Assembly (NCBI GenBank): GCA_029582265.1
Contig: CM055823.1
Location: 6,324,001-6,388,000 of the forward strand
Source: Zoroaster sp. YZ-2022
Lineage: Eukaryota; Echinodermata; Asteroidea; Forcipulatida; Zoroasteridae
Length of the DNA stretch: 64,000 bases
Direction of reading: 5' to 3'
Under the pieces are notes generated by a model that had not been told where the DNA came from, made no database searches, and worked only from the letters and a program-made list of their open reading frames with translations. Position numbers and translations under genes: made by a program. Below, in pieces: positions 32,601-42,833 of the stretch; position 1 is the stretch's first letter; the number at the start of each line of letters is the position of its first letter.

Positions 32601-35600
32601 GAGAAAAAATGTAAAAAAGAAAAGAAAAAAAAGAAGAGCATTCACCATTGTTTAGATAACACTGAGGGTAAAAAACCGGCAACTTTTTGGAATTGTGCAT
32701 TTTGTTTGTGTTTTCTCTGTTGGAAATGAGAGCACTTCGGACATAATATCTTATCATGATCGATTAATCAAGATTCCTCTCTGATCGATCAATATTGGAA
32801 ATTCGATCAATTGTTTGATTGATTTGGTTGGTATAACGATTGATTGATCCGAATCGATCGATCGATTGATTGTTTGCTCGATTGATTAATGATTGGAGGA
32901 TGGACTGATGGATGAGTTGATTAATTGATCGACAGATCGGTTGATTAAGGGATTGATTTAATTTTAATAAAGACCATACATAGTGCCTTGACTTTTTGAC
33001 TCAAAATTTTTCATTTAATTAATTATATGCTATTCCCATAAAACATTTAAACAAATCAGAAATTGCTGAAAAATCATAATTTCCAGCAGTTGGACATTTG
33101 CGACCTGAGGCGGCAGCAAACATTTTCCTGTTTTTATGACGTACAGTACTTTTACGGGAGCTCATAAACAGCCGTCTTAACAACAGTCTGGCTGCCGCAA
33201 CGTTGTCCGTGGCTGTACATGGATTATTTTTTATCGGCACAAAACAAGAACAATTTGGACACATTTTGCAGTGAGATTAACTTTCCTGATAACAAAATTC
33301 AACGAATCAAACTCTGAGATTCAAAATATGTGCTCGTACGCTGGACTTGAGACCTTCGCTTCGGCATTTTCGCATGGATGTCTTCCATTTCGATGACGAA
33401 GAACACAATTGGTCAGTGCTACTTTTGGAAACGTCCTTAAAAACACTTTCGGAAGTCGTAGTTGGTAAACTTATTTTTGCAGCTGTACGCGATGTAATAA
33501 TTATTTGTGTACAGAACGTACCATGAGCAATAAACACTTGTAGTGGTCGCCCTGCCGTAAATGTAGGCTCAGTGAAAGTGTCCTCGACGGATTTTGTTTC
33601 ATTTCCTGCCGTTCGCAGTGGTGGCGAAGTACATTTTCATAGGTTTTGATGGGTTAAAGAAAAATAATGAATGCCTTATTTTTGGTTATTCCTATTTAAA
33701 ATCACTTACTTTTTAAAATACGGTTGAAAATATTTACTATTTTGTATGGTATTCAACAGCAGCAGCAATAGCAGCAGCAACAGCAACAGCCGCAACAGCA
33801 ACAGCAGCAATAGTAGCAACATCAACAGCAATAGCAGCAGCAACAACAGCAACAGCAATAGCAGCAGCAACAACAGCAGCAGCAACAGCATGTTTTCAGA
33901 AATTACATGTTTCCAGAAAGTCCTTTTACACCAAACTTATCAGTCTTCTTCAAAGAAGTTATTGTGAAAGAGTGTGTTCCTTCGATAGGACCAAAAAGGC
34001 CTTTTCGGCCAAATCGCACAACAGGGCATAATACTACAAGGAATGCTTATGCAATGCGACTACGTGCAAGACTCCGTAGTGATGTTAGTTAAAGCTCCGT
34101 ATGAAATGGAGGACAACGTGGTGGTGAATAATGAAACAGTTTCTAATGTCAGAACACAACATCATTATTCTGATGAACAAATTGAGAACGGAGTACAAAG
34201 CCTGCTTATCAAAAACCAACACCAAGCTTACATCCAAGTGGGAAGTTATAAAATTTGACATAAGGGACCAAAAAAAAACCTGCCGCATTTGCCACCAATC
34301 GTTCTAGCTTGTTGCTGGGGGAACTCACATTTCGTTAAATTGGCTTAGAGGAGATTTTTAATTATTTATGGTGAAGACATGCGGTATGTACTTTAATTTT
34401 ATTTTATCATGTAAGAACCGATGTATGAAATATTTTCAATCCTATTTTAAAAAGTAAGTAATTCTAAGTAAGAATATCCAAAAATAAGACTTTCATTATT
34501 TGTCTTTAACCCTTCAAAACACCTATGAAAATGTACTTCGCCACTACCGCGAACGACAGGCCCGAAACAAAAGCCGTCGGGGACACTTTCACTGAGCCTA
34601 TTTTGATGACGTACATTTACGGGAGGGGCGAACGCTACAACTGTTTACTGTGGTACGTTTTGTACACAAAGCATTATTACATCGCGTACAGCTGCAAAAA
34701 TAAGTTTACCAACTACGACTTCCGAAAGTATTTTTGAAGACGTTTCCAAAAGTAGTACTGACCAATTGTATTGTTCATCATCGTCAGTTGATGGAGATTA
34801 TACTGATGCCGAAGTTGGCGAAATAAGGGGGCATTGAATAGAATAAATTTGAGCCCAAAATGGACGAAATCCTGCATTTACATGTACAAACCACAGAGAA
34901 CTTGGCGGCAGCCAGACCGTTGTTAAGACGGCTGCTTCCAGCTACCGCCGTAACAGTAAGTTACGTCACGGATTTCAACCGCTGGAATTTTTGGTTGCAA
35001 ATTATGATTTTTCCCACTATAGGAGGCCTATTTGTTTAAATATTGATTTAAATAATTTTGGAATAGCATATAAATAACTAAATTTATACTGAACACTTTT
35101 GAGTAAATAAATCAAGGCACTTTGTATGGTCTTTAAGGCGCTTTATAATAAAGAAAAACAAAGTTATTATTAAAAATATAGATATAAGTAAAAACCATTT
35201 ACATCTATAATTCAAAAGTATTCAAATACAAACAACGGAAGTTTGAAATACTCACTTAGTGAAAGAGAACCTGCTGATGAAGAAGATGATGATGAATCCT
35301 GTGCCTCAATAGTCAAACCTAAGATTAACAACGAGAATGTGAACAGCACCCATACGCGTGTCTGTCTGAACTGTCTGTCTGACCTGGGGAAGGTTTGTGT
35401 CCTTGGATTGACAAGGGTGTGTCAGTTTGATGGCGGGGCATGATGTTGGTGGTTGTGTTGGGGCGTGTTGTTGATACAGGTTTACAGATTGGTGTGTCAG
35501 TACGACAAAATTGCATGCTGTTGGAACAATGTAGACGAAGTGTGTGTTGTTGGAGAGAGTAAGAACACACAGGGTGAAGGGTGAGTTGTTGGAGACAGTG

Positions 35601-38600
35601 GGTGTGTCAGTATGACAGGGGGCTTGCCGGTGGAACATTGTGGGTGAAGGGAGTATCCCTTAACTGGGGTGACAGGTGCATATTGTTGATAGATCTGATT
35701 GTTTAACAGACGCTAGCACTGCAGAGGTGGTGCGCTATGCGCTGTGCATACAAATACTTACGTCTGCAGTCGGTCACTTCAATGCAGTCAATCAACACAT
35801 CGTTGGTGGGTTTAGCCTGGAAGTGAAAATCCAAATAGTCTCTCTCTGGTTCTGGGTTTTGACCTTTGTTGAATTGAGCACAGATGTACTTAGCATCTTT
35901 ACAAGTGTGATGTGTCAAGTCAAAACGATATCTGATGTCATCGATAGAGAAGGTCCTTGTTGTGGTGTTTTTCCTCAAGCTCAGTGACTGCTGTTCCTCC
36001 GTCAAGGCTTCCTCTACGACGGTACCGGAGAGTTCATCAGATCCGTCTGCGAACCTGCTCACCCAAAGCCTCGTCGTCCAAAGACTTCGGCCGGCGACGC
36101 TCGTTGCATCTGAGTTGAAAGCGTACAGCACGCCAAGATCCAGAGATATCTCGTTTTCTCTGCCTGACTTAATCGAAGTATCCGAGGGAACTGTCAGTAC
36201 AACGTCATTCACAGTCACATCTGAAAGGGAAGGTACACAACATTGGTAATGTTGACGTCATTCACAGTCACATCTGAAAGGGAAGGTACACAACATTGGT
36301 AATGTTGACGTCATTCACAGTCACATCTGAAAGGGAAGGTACACAACATTGGTAATGTTGACGTCATTCACAGTCACATCTGAAAGGGAAGGTACACAAC
36401 ATTGGTAATGTTGACAACACATTTTGTTTACATTTTGAAAACTAAATCGGGTCCGTTCTTATCGCCCGTGGCCACGCCCAAAACCGGTCATTACCCTGCA
36501 GTAAAGACCGCAGGCAAAACAAAATGTCTCTGGTTTTTAGTTATAAGTTGACTTCAAAGTGTAATTTATTTAATTTATTTATAAAATGTTTAAATTTTAT
36601 TTAATTTATTTAAATTTATTTAATTTATTTGATTTATTGATTGATTGATTATTTATTTATTTATTTATTTTATTGATGTGGGGATTGGTAAACAAGTCTA
36701 TTGCTTATAACCCTGTATCTGATTCAATTGCCCAATGGGGATCCACACCTATGGTGTGAGGGTTTTGTCACTTTCGATGCACTGTAAAAAAAAATCCGTA
36801 ATTTTACGGTGAAAATGTGTAAATTTCTACGGTAAATTTCTACGGTACCCGTAAAAATATGGAAATATTTACTGAGCATTTTTACCGTAAAAATTAGGGT
36901 AAGACGTTACTCCATTTACGTTTTAAACCGTAAAAATAACGGTAAATCGTTGGCACCTCGCTGCTTAAATTTTATGGGACATTTTTTTTGGGACAGTGTG
37001 TGCCCCATATACGGGGGATAAACATTTCCAATTTACCAATCGACACATCAAGAGACAACGGCCTGGTGGAGGGTGGATCAAACAATTAAGTACCTAACCT
37101 TGTATTGTGTTGGGATTATAAGAAAGCTGACTTTTGTTAACAGAACTCTTTCAAAGTAGGAAAGCACATTCCATCCAACTCACTGCGGTATGTTTCAGAC
37201 AATTTGTAGGAAATTATACGGAAATATTATCTGAAACCTGAGCTCCATTGTATACCGTTTCAGAAATGTTGTCCTTTACACTTACATTTCAGACATTTTC
37301 CCAGGTGATGTAGCCTAAAACTTTTGGGTTTCTGAGAAGAAATGGTGGTGAGAGAACTTAATTAGCAGTCAGTTGGGCATTCTCCTGAAGACGTTCAAAA
37401 TACTGATGGAAACGTCGAATTATCTCGCCACCGGAATCAACCATTATTACATCTAGAGATTGCTACATGGTGAAACCGCAATCCTTGCTCCTACACTGTA
37501 CTTCCACCATTCGAATCTTCAAATCCTACTTATAAACATAGACATTTTCCTGTGCAGCGTCAGTGCATGTCAACAACTAAATTCAAGTATAAACGTGTGT
37601 GTTGGGAGCCTCATGTAAATACCCCCACCCCCGCCATCCTTAACTATAACAAAATCAAACTTACTGTATGGGCAGGCTTGACAGCATATACCCTCAAATT
37701 TAATTGGTTTACTGCATGTCATTGGAGGACAAGAATCGAATTGGCAGAACAACGTACTGTTGTCACACGTGCAAAATGAACACGAGGTCATTCTCTCTGT
37801 TTGTCCGTGAAGAATAATTTTCCCTTGGCGCATACAGGGCAAACGGTCCGATGGGCCTATGAGAAAAATGTTTTAAAAATTTAAAAAAAAAGAGCATTCA
37901 CCATTGTTTAGATAACACTAGGGTAAAAAACCGGCAACTTTTTGGAATTGTGCATTTTGTTTGTGTTTTCTCCGTTGGAAATGAGAGCACTTCGGACATA
38001 ATATCTTATCATGATCGATTAATCAAGATTCCTCTCTGATCGATCAATATTGGAAATTCGATCAATTGTTTGATTGATTTGGTTGGTCTAACGATTGATT
38101 GATCCGAATCGATCGATCGATTGATTGTTTGCTCGATTGATTAATGATTGGAGGATGGACTGATGGATGAGTTGATTAATTGATCGACAGATCGGTTGAT
38201 TAAGGGATTGATTTAATTTTAATAAAGACCATACATAGTGCCTTGACTTTTTGACTAAAAATTGTTCATTTAATTAATTATATGCTATTCCCATAAAACA
38301 TTTAAACAAATCAGAAATTGCTGAAAAATCATAATTTCCAGCAGTTGGACATTTGCGACCTGAGGCGGCAGCAAACATTTTCCTGTTTTTATGACGTACA
38401 GTACTTTTACGGGAGCTCATAAACAGCCGTCTTAACAACAGTCTGGCTGCCGCAACGTTGTCCGTGGCTGTACATGGATTATTTTTTATCGGCACAAAAC
38501 AAGAACAATTTGGACACATTTTGCAGTGAGATTAACTTTCCTGATAACAAAATTCAACGAATCAAACTCTGAGATTCAAAATATGTGCTCGTACGCTGGA

Positions 38601-40597
38601 CTTGAGACCTTCGCTTCGGCATTTTCGCATGGATGTCTTCCATTTCGATGACGAAGAACACAATTGGTCAGTGCTACTTTTGGAAACGTCCTTAAAAACA
38701 CTTTCGGAAGTCGTAGTTGGTAAACTTATTTTTGCAGCTGTACGCGATGTAATAATTATTTGTGTACAGAACGTACCATGAGCAATAAACACTTGTAGTG
38801 GTCGCCCCTGCCGCCGTAAATGTAGGCTCAGTGAAAGTGTCCTCGACGGATTTTGTTTCATTTCTGCCGTTCGCAGTGGTGGCGAAGTACATTTTCATAG
38901 GTTTTGATGGGTTAAAGAAAAATAATGAATGCCTTATTTTTGGTTATTCCTATTTAAAATCACTTACTTTTTAAAATACGGTTGAAAATATTTACTATTT
39001 TGTATGGTATTCAACAGCAGCAGCAATAGCAGCAGCAACAGCAACAGCCGCAACAGCAACAGCAGCAATAGTAGCAACATCAACAGCAATAGCAGCAGCA
39101 ACAACAGCAACAGCAATAGCAGCAGCAACAACAGCAGCAGCAACAGCATGTTTTCAGAAATTACATGTTTCCAGAAAGTCCTTTTACACCAAACTTATCA
39201 GTCTTCTTCAAAGAAGTTATTGTGAAAGAGTGTGTTCCTTCGATAGGACCAAAAAGGCCTTTTCGGCCAAATCGCACAACAGGGCATAATACTACAAGGA
39301 ATGCTTATGCAATGCGACTACGTGCAAGACTCCGTAGTGATGTTAGTTAAAGCTCCGTATGAAATGGAGGACAACGTGGTGGTGAATAATGAAACAGTTT
39401 CTAATGTCAGAACACAACATCATTATTCTGATGAACAAATTGAGAACGGAGTACAAAGCCTGCTTATCAAAAACCAACACCAAGCTTACATCCAAGTGGG
39501 AAGTTATAAAATTTGACATAAGGGACCAAAAAAAAACCTGCCGCATTTGCCACCAATCGTTCTAGCTTGTTGCTGGGGGAACTCACATTTCGTTAAATTG
39601 GCTTAGAGGAGATTTTTAATTATTTATGGTGAAGACATGCGGTATGTACTTTAATTTTATTTTATCATGTAAGAACCGATGTATGAAATATTTTCAATCC
39701 TATTTTAAAAAGTAAGTAATTCTAAGTAAGAATATCCAAAAATAAGACTTTCATTATTTGTCTTTAACCCTTTAAAAAACCTATTAAAATGTACTTCGCC
39801 ACTACCATGAACGACAGGCCCAAAACAAAAGCTGTCGGGGACACTTTCACTGAGCCTATTTTGATGACGTACATTTACGGCAGGGTGAATGCTACAACTG
39901 TTTACTGAGGTACGTTTTTTACACAAAGCATATTCCATCGCGTACAGCTGCAAAAATAAGTTTACCAACTACGACTTCCGAGTATTTTTGAAGACGTTTC
40001 CAAAAGTAAGTACTGACCAATTGTATTGTTCATCATCGTCAGTTGATGGAGATTATACTGATGCCGAAGTTGGCGAAATAAGGGGCATTGAATAGAATAA
40101 TTTGAGCCAAAATGGACGAAATCCTGCATTTACATGTACAAACCACAGAGAACTTGGCGGCAGCCAGACCGTTGTTAAGACGGCTGCTTCCAGCTACCGC
40201 CGTAACAGTAAGTTACGTCACAGGATTTCAACCGCTGGAATTTTTGGTTGCAAATTATGATTTTTTCCCACTATAGGAGGCCTATTTGTTTAAATATTGA
40301 TTTAAATATTTTGGAATAACATATAAATAACTAAATTTATACTGAACACTTTGAGTAAATAAATCAAGGCACTTTGTATGGTCTTTAAGGCGCTTTATAA
40401 TAAAGAAAAACAAAGTTATTATTAAATATAAGTAAAAACCATTTACATCTATAATTCAAAAAGTATTCAAATACAAACAACGGAAGTTTGAAATACTCAC
40501 TTAGTGAAAGAGAACCTGCTGATGAAGAAGATGATGATGAATCCTGCGCCTCAATAGTCAAACCTAAGATTAACAACGAGAATGTGAACAGCACCAT
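29142..40597 (-). CDS. gene model: secreted VWC plus four-Cys-domain protein
   Basis: Six minus-strand exons join in frame: 40597-40501 (signal peptide), 37856-37665 (VWC), 36220-35762 (domain), 32596-32405 (VWC), 31065-30607 (domain), 29614-29142 (domain plus stop). Lengths 97+192+459+192+459+473 = 1872 nt, exactly 624 codons with the stop. Every junction is phase 1. The architecture signal-[VWC-domain]x2-domain implies a secreted or matrix protein. VWC modules commonly bind BMP/TGF-beta ligands or matrix. The remaining domain is unknown to me. The second VWC-domain pair comes from the 5.2-kb tandem duplication. Transcript evidence could change which first exon is used. Confidence 0.72.
29640..30540. 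repeat. intron with degenerate GTGTGTCAGTATGACA minisatellite
   Basis: From about 30000 to 30500, motifs such as GGGTGTGTCGGTATGACGA, GTTGGAACAATGTGG and GTGTGTCAGTATGACAGG alternate irregularly at ~20-60 bp. The part from ~30185 onward is repeated at 35368-35690. The long minus-strand ORF across it (30501-29902) is repeat-derived. Confidence 0.75.
30607..31065 (-). CDS. 153-aa four-Cys domain exon, copy A
   Basis: 459-nt exon. The acceptor is CTTCCCTTTCAG| (31066 side) and the donor a consensus |GTAAGT (30606-30601), phase 1 at both ends: a symmetric, shufflable module. The sequence looks like a beta-sandwich: alternating hydrophobic strands (VVLTVPSDTSI, EISLDLGVLY, TTRLWVSRFAD), then TFSIDDIRYRFDLTHHTC, KYICAQFNKG and LIDCIEVTDC. 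Four cysteines. It resembles repeated extracellular domains I have seen in lancelet and echinoderm predicted proteins, but I cannot name a family. Nucleotide-identical to copy B by eye. Confidence 0.85.
31051..31155. repeat. 53-bp tandem duplication over the splice acceptor, 2 units
   Basis: A 53-bp unit containing CACATCTGAAAGGGAAGGTA and AACATTGGTAATGTTGACGT is present twice. Each unit carries the exon's acceptor and first codons. Copy B of the duplication has four units (36205-36420). Confidence 0.93.
31519..31737. mobile_element. CACTGTAAAAAA-type MITE, copy A
   Basis: Starts CACTGTAAAAAAAAATCC and ends TTTTTTTTGGGACAGTG. The interior is repeated ACGGTAAA/CCGTAAAAAT motifs. No clear TSD. 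The identical copy at 36779-36997 is part of the segmental duplication. A fragment of the same family lies at 46444-46482. Confidence 0.65.
32405..32596 (-). CDS. VWC domain exon, copy A
   Basis: 192-nt phase 1-1 exon. The acceptor is TTTTCTCATAG| and the donor |GTAAGTTTGA. It encodes SDRLPCIRQGKIILHGQKER, then MTSCSFCTCDNSTLFCQFDS, then CPPMTCSKPMKFEGICCKAC. Ten cysteines occur in canonical VWC spacing (C...CxxCxC...C...CPPxxC...CCxxC). VWC modules are extracellular and frequently bind BMP-type ligands or collagen. By eye it differs from copy B at five bases, four of them amino-acid changing. Confidence 0.93.
33757..33893 (+). repeat. CAG/CAA/TAG trinucleotide tract, copy A
   Basis: About 45 triplets of CAG, CAA and occasional TAG and CGC. 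The poly-Gln frame is broken by TAG, leaving NSSS (+) and poly-Leu (-) frames open. Identical at 39015-39151 and variable at 42787-42880. Confidence 0.92.
33907..34258 (+). other. foldback-core ORFs, unrecognised
   Basis: Two short overlapping frames follow the CAG tract: MFPESPFTPNLSVFFKEV... (33907-34092) and EMEDNVVVNNETVSNVRTQH... ending at 34258. Copies A and B are identical. In copy C (43048-43326) the second frame reads on to GEKITFR because of small changes. No match to a family I know. Possibly a decayed transposon gene. Confidence 0.3.
35253..35344 (-). pseudogene. signal-peptide exon copy A, start codon lost
   Basis: Matches the 40597-40501 exon, but an extra G after ATG (ATGGGTGCTG versus ATGGTGCTG) puts the only ATG out of frame, so its frame ends after ~15 codons. 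The donor CTAA|GTGAGT is intact. With no acceptor and no usable start it should be skipped, letting the VWC/domain exons of unit A splice onto those of unit B. Confidence 0.8.
35762..36220 (-). CDS. 153-aa four-Cys domain exon, copy B
   Basis: 459-nt phase 1-1 exon identical by eye to 30607-31065, with the same acceptor (CCCTTTCAG|) and donor (|GTAAGT). Perfect identity over the exon, against several differences in the VWC exon and introns of the same duplication, suggests purifying selection or gene conversion. Confidence 0.85.
36205..36420. repeat. 53-bp tandem array over the splice acceptor, 4 units
   Basis: CACATCTGAAAG occurs at 36216, 36269, 36322 and 36375. Each unit presents the same acceptor. 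Upstream acceptors shift the frame (53 and 106 nt) or, at 159 nt, run into TGA at the unit junction (CAG-ATG-TGA), so only the proximal acceptor supports the protein. Confidence 0.93.
36779..36997. mobile_element. CACTGTAAAAAA-type MITE, copy B
   Basis: Duplicate of 31519-31737 carried by the segmental duplication. Confidence 0.65.
37665..37856 (-). CDS. VWC domain exon, copy B
   Basis: Same boundaries and phase as copy A. Ten cysteines retained. Differences from A are I to M (after LPC), K to T (HGQ-ER), M to I (SKP-K) and K to Q (CC-AC), plus one synonymous change. None touches a cysteine. Confidence 0.93.
38222..40400. mobile_element. long-TIR foldback element in intron 1, copy B
   Basis: Duplicate of 32965-35135. 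Small indels in the right arm (39770-40100) relative to A. Confidence 0.82.
39015..39151 (+). repeat. CAG/CAA trinucleotide tract, copy B
   Basis: Same length and interruptions as copy A, further support for recent duplication. Confidence 0.9.
40501..40597 (-). CDS. signal-peptide first exon, copy B
   Basis: ATG at 40597. It encodes MVLFTFSLLILGLTIEAQDS then a Ser run and AGSLSL, ending in phase 1 at CTAA|GTGAGT. The hydrophobic core FTFSLLILGL followed by TIEAQD is a typical secretory signal. Chosen start: the only in-frame Met directly before the core. Homology among the three copies of this exon ends a few bases upstream of the ATG. Confidence 0.8.
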
Positions 40598-40605
40598 ACC
40601 GATGC

Positions 40606-42550
40606 ATCATGGAACATTTTGCGATCCTAGGAGTTTACGCTCTTCCTGACTTACAATTATGATTTTGATGCTCACATAAATGATATTGTCTTTACTAGGC
40701 AGGCTTGTTAATATTGGTTTGTCTAGATTGGAGTTTTTCACCTAGACACAATTGAGTTGACAGAGTGGGGAAGAGAAAGGTGAAGGTGGTTGTTGAAGTG
40801 TGCGATAGGGTTGGATTTAAGGAGTATTAAGTACAATGTATGTTGCGCTGAGGGATGTATATATTGGCAAAGCTACATTGTGCATTTTCGACTTGAATTA
40901 GACTCTGATAAAACTCTGATTAAAGTCCGTGTGGTTCCTCTGTCGTCTCATTTCAGACGACGGAGTCTATTGATACCAGCTTAACTTCGCGCGTGTTATT
41001 GTACGACCAACCTTTGTGCTCAGTAGCACGTTATTCATGTTGAGACATCAATGAAAAATTGTTTATTAAAATCTGTAATACGTAATACATTAGATCCAGA
41101 ACAACAAGCATGAAACAGAATCCGCCAAGCACTCCAAAACGCAGAAAATGTTGTTATTTATAATTATTTTAAAGATAATTTTTATAAAAGTTTGATGTAT
41201 AATATATAGATGTACAACGTAGTTAACTATGGGATTGAGGTGCTGCAAAAACTATTTACAAGATTATAACACAATGGAATAATTGAAGAAACCTTACTCG
41301 TCTTGACCTGCTAAATTGGAATTTTATTAAGGTATTTAATTATACATAAGAACGTGTCATAATATAATTATTGATTATATTCTTAACTTAAGAACATCCA
41401 ACACGCGCAATGATACGATATTGACTATAGCAATTCTTAATTAACATTAGTAGCTAATATTCAAATGAGTTTAGTGTCCAAGTTCATAGGTGGAATTCTC
41501 GACAATACATGATATTACACCCATCCAGAATTACCCTTAAGTTCCGTAGGTACAGTACAATATAATTTGATATGTCCCCATATTTAAATATGTGAGTTAA
41601 CATATACAATTATGCTTGAAAAAATTGAGCAGTTAAGAAATATTGTGTAAATTCCTTCAAGACCGTAAAAATGAAAAAAAAGATTCATTGTAACTAGTAA
41701 ACGATGACATTGGTTCTGAATGCTCGACTGGTTGCTGGTTGACAAGGTGTGTTTGAGTAGTGTTAGCTTAACAGTTAAATTAGAATTTGGAACTGTTTGA
41801 GCAGGAGACTGCGGCTGGGTATTAGGAACAACTTGACATTTAGATTATTAACAATCAGATCAACGATTCAATCTCTTGCTTCATTTTAGAAGAACATGTC
41901 TTTGAGCTTATTGATTAGTTAGGATGAAATTGTCAGAGCTATTTCTGTCGCGTGTCAGTCCGAGGCTGTATGTGAGAAGCTTCGTTGGAGAAATTGATTT
42001 GTCAATCATACTTTTTCGTGAATATATTAACAATCAAGAACAACAAAGCCACACAAGTAGCTACAGAAAAATTCCAACAACATCAATGTTCTACAGCTTC
42101 CGCACGCAAAATAATAAATGTTATTATGAAATATATAAATTTAATTTTTTTAATAGGCGTTATAAAATCTGGTAGATAACCTCGATCCACATGTGGGGGT
42201 TTTGTAAATTAATTTAATGTGTATTTTTATTCTGTAAATTATGAATTACTAAAGAAGATTAGTTAAACTATATCTACTTACCCTTAATTCTTCGCATATA
42301 TGACACATAGAGGGAGATTTATGACTTGTAGTATACTACTAATTTCAAAGAATATAAATTGTTATATATATAGTCAGTTGATAGAATGTATAATTTGATG
42401 CACGATTGTCAAAGAAATGGGAACTAAAGTTCGACGCGTAATATGTACATTGCATAATTTCATTAGGTATTAAACAATTTATAATAATAAATTATAAAAA
42501 AAATCAGGCACGTATGCAACTAAATAAGAATTTTAAATAAAAACCTTACT
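40606..42550. other. single-copy AT-rich intron or spacer
   Basis: Not duplicated in the window. No VWC or domain exon found on the minus strand, no TIRs and no arrays. Confidence 0.45.
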
Positions 42551-42552
42551 AT

Positions 42553-42800
42553 AATCAGCAATAAACACTTGTAGCTGTCGCCCTGCCGTAAATGTAGGCT
42601 CAGTGAAAGTGTCCTCGACGGCTTTTGTTTCATTTCCTGTGGTTCGCAGTGGTGGCGAAGTACATTTTCATAGGTTTTGATGGGTTAAAGAAAAATAATG
42701 AATGTCTTATTTTTGGTTATTCCTATTTAAAATCACTTACTTTTTAAAATACGGTTGAAAATATTTACTATTTTGTATGGTATTCAACAGCAGCAGCAAT

Positions 42801-42833
<33 letters not shown>

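Larger units (their letters stand above)
32965..35135. mobile_element. long-TIR foldback element in intron 1, copy A
   Basis: Arms 32965-33720 and 34425-35135 are imperfect inverted repeats of ~700 bp. For example, GCGTACAGCTGCAAAAATAA (34685-) pairs with 33489-33470, and CAAGGCACTTTGTATGGTCT pairs with AGACCATACATAGTGCCTTG. The core 33720-34425 holds a CAG/CAA tract and a short ORF. Three copies exist (A, B, C). All lie just downstream of a signal-peptide exon, i.e. in intron 1. Confidence 0.82.
30185..35350. repeat. segmental tandem duplication, unit A
   Basis: Pairs with unit B (35368-40605) at an offset of 5155 bp, rising to ~5260 bp because unit B has two more 53-bp units. Introns, exons, MITE, GATT/GATC-rich stretch (32755-32960) and foldback element are all duplicated with very few differences, so the event is recent. 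Confidence 0.95.
35368..40605. repeat. segmental tandem duplication, unit B
   Basis: Head-to-tail copy of unit A. The junction near 35350-35368 places unit A's dead first exon directly against the intronic minisatellite of unit B, so unit B has no terminal exon of its own. Confidence 0.95.

Noticed and set aside
32310..32648. 112-aa minus-strand ORF taken as a stand-alone VWC gene
   Set aside because: Splice signals limit the coding part to 32405-32596; residues outside are intron translation (FFLFFFTFFL).
33706..33891. Poly-Leu and poly-Asn/Ser ORFs
   Set aside because: Translations of the CAG/CAA trinucleotide tract in the foldback core.
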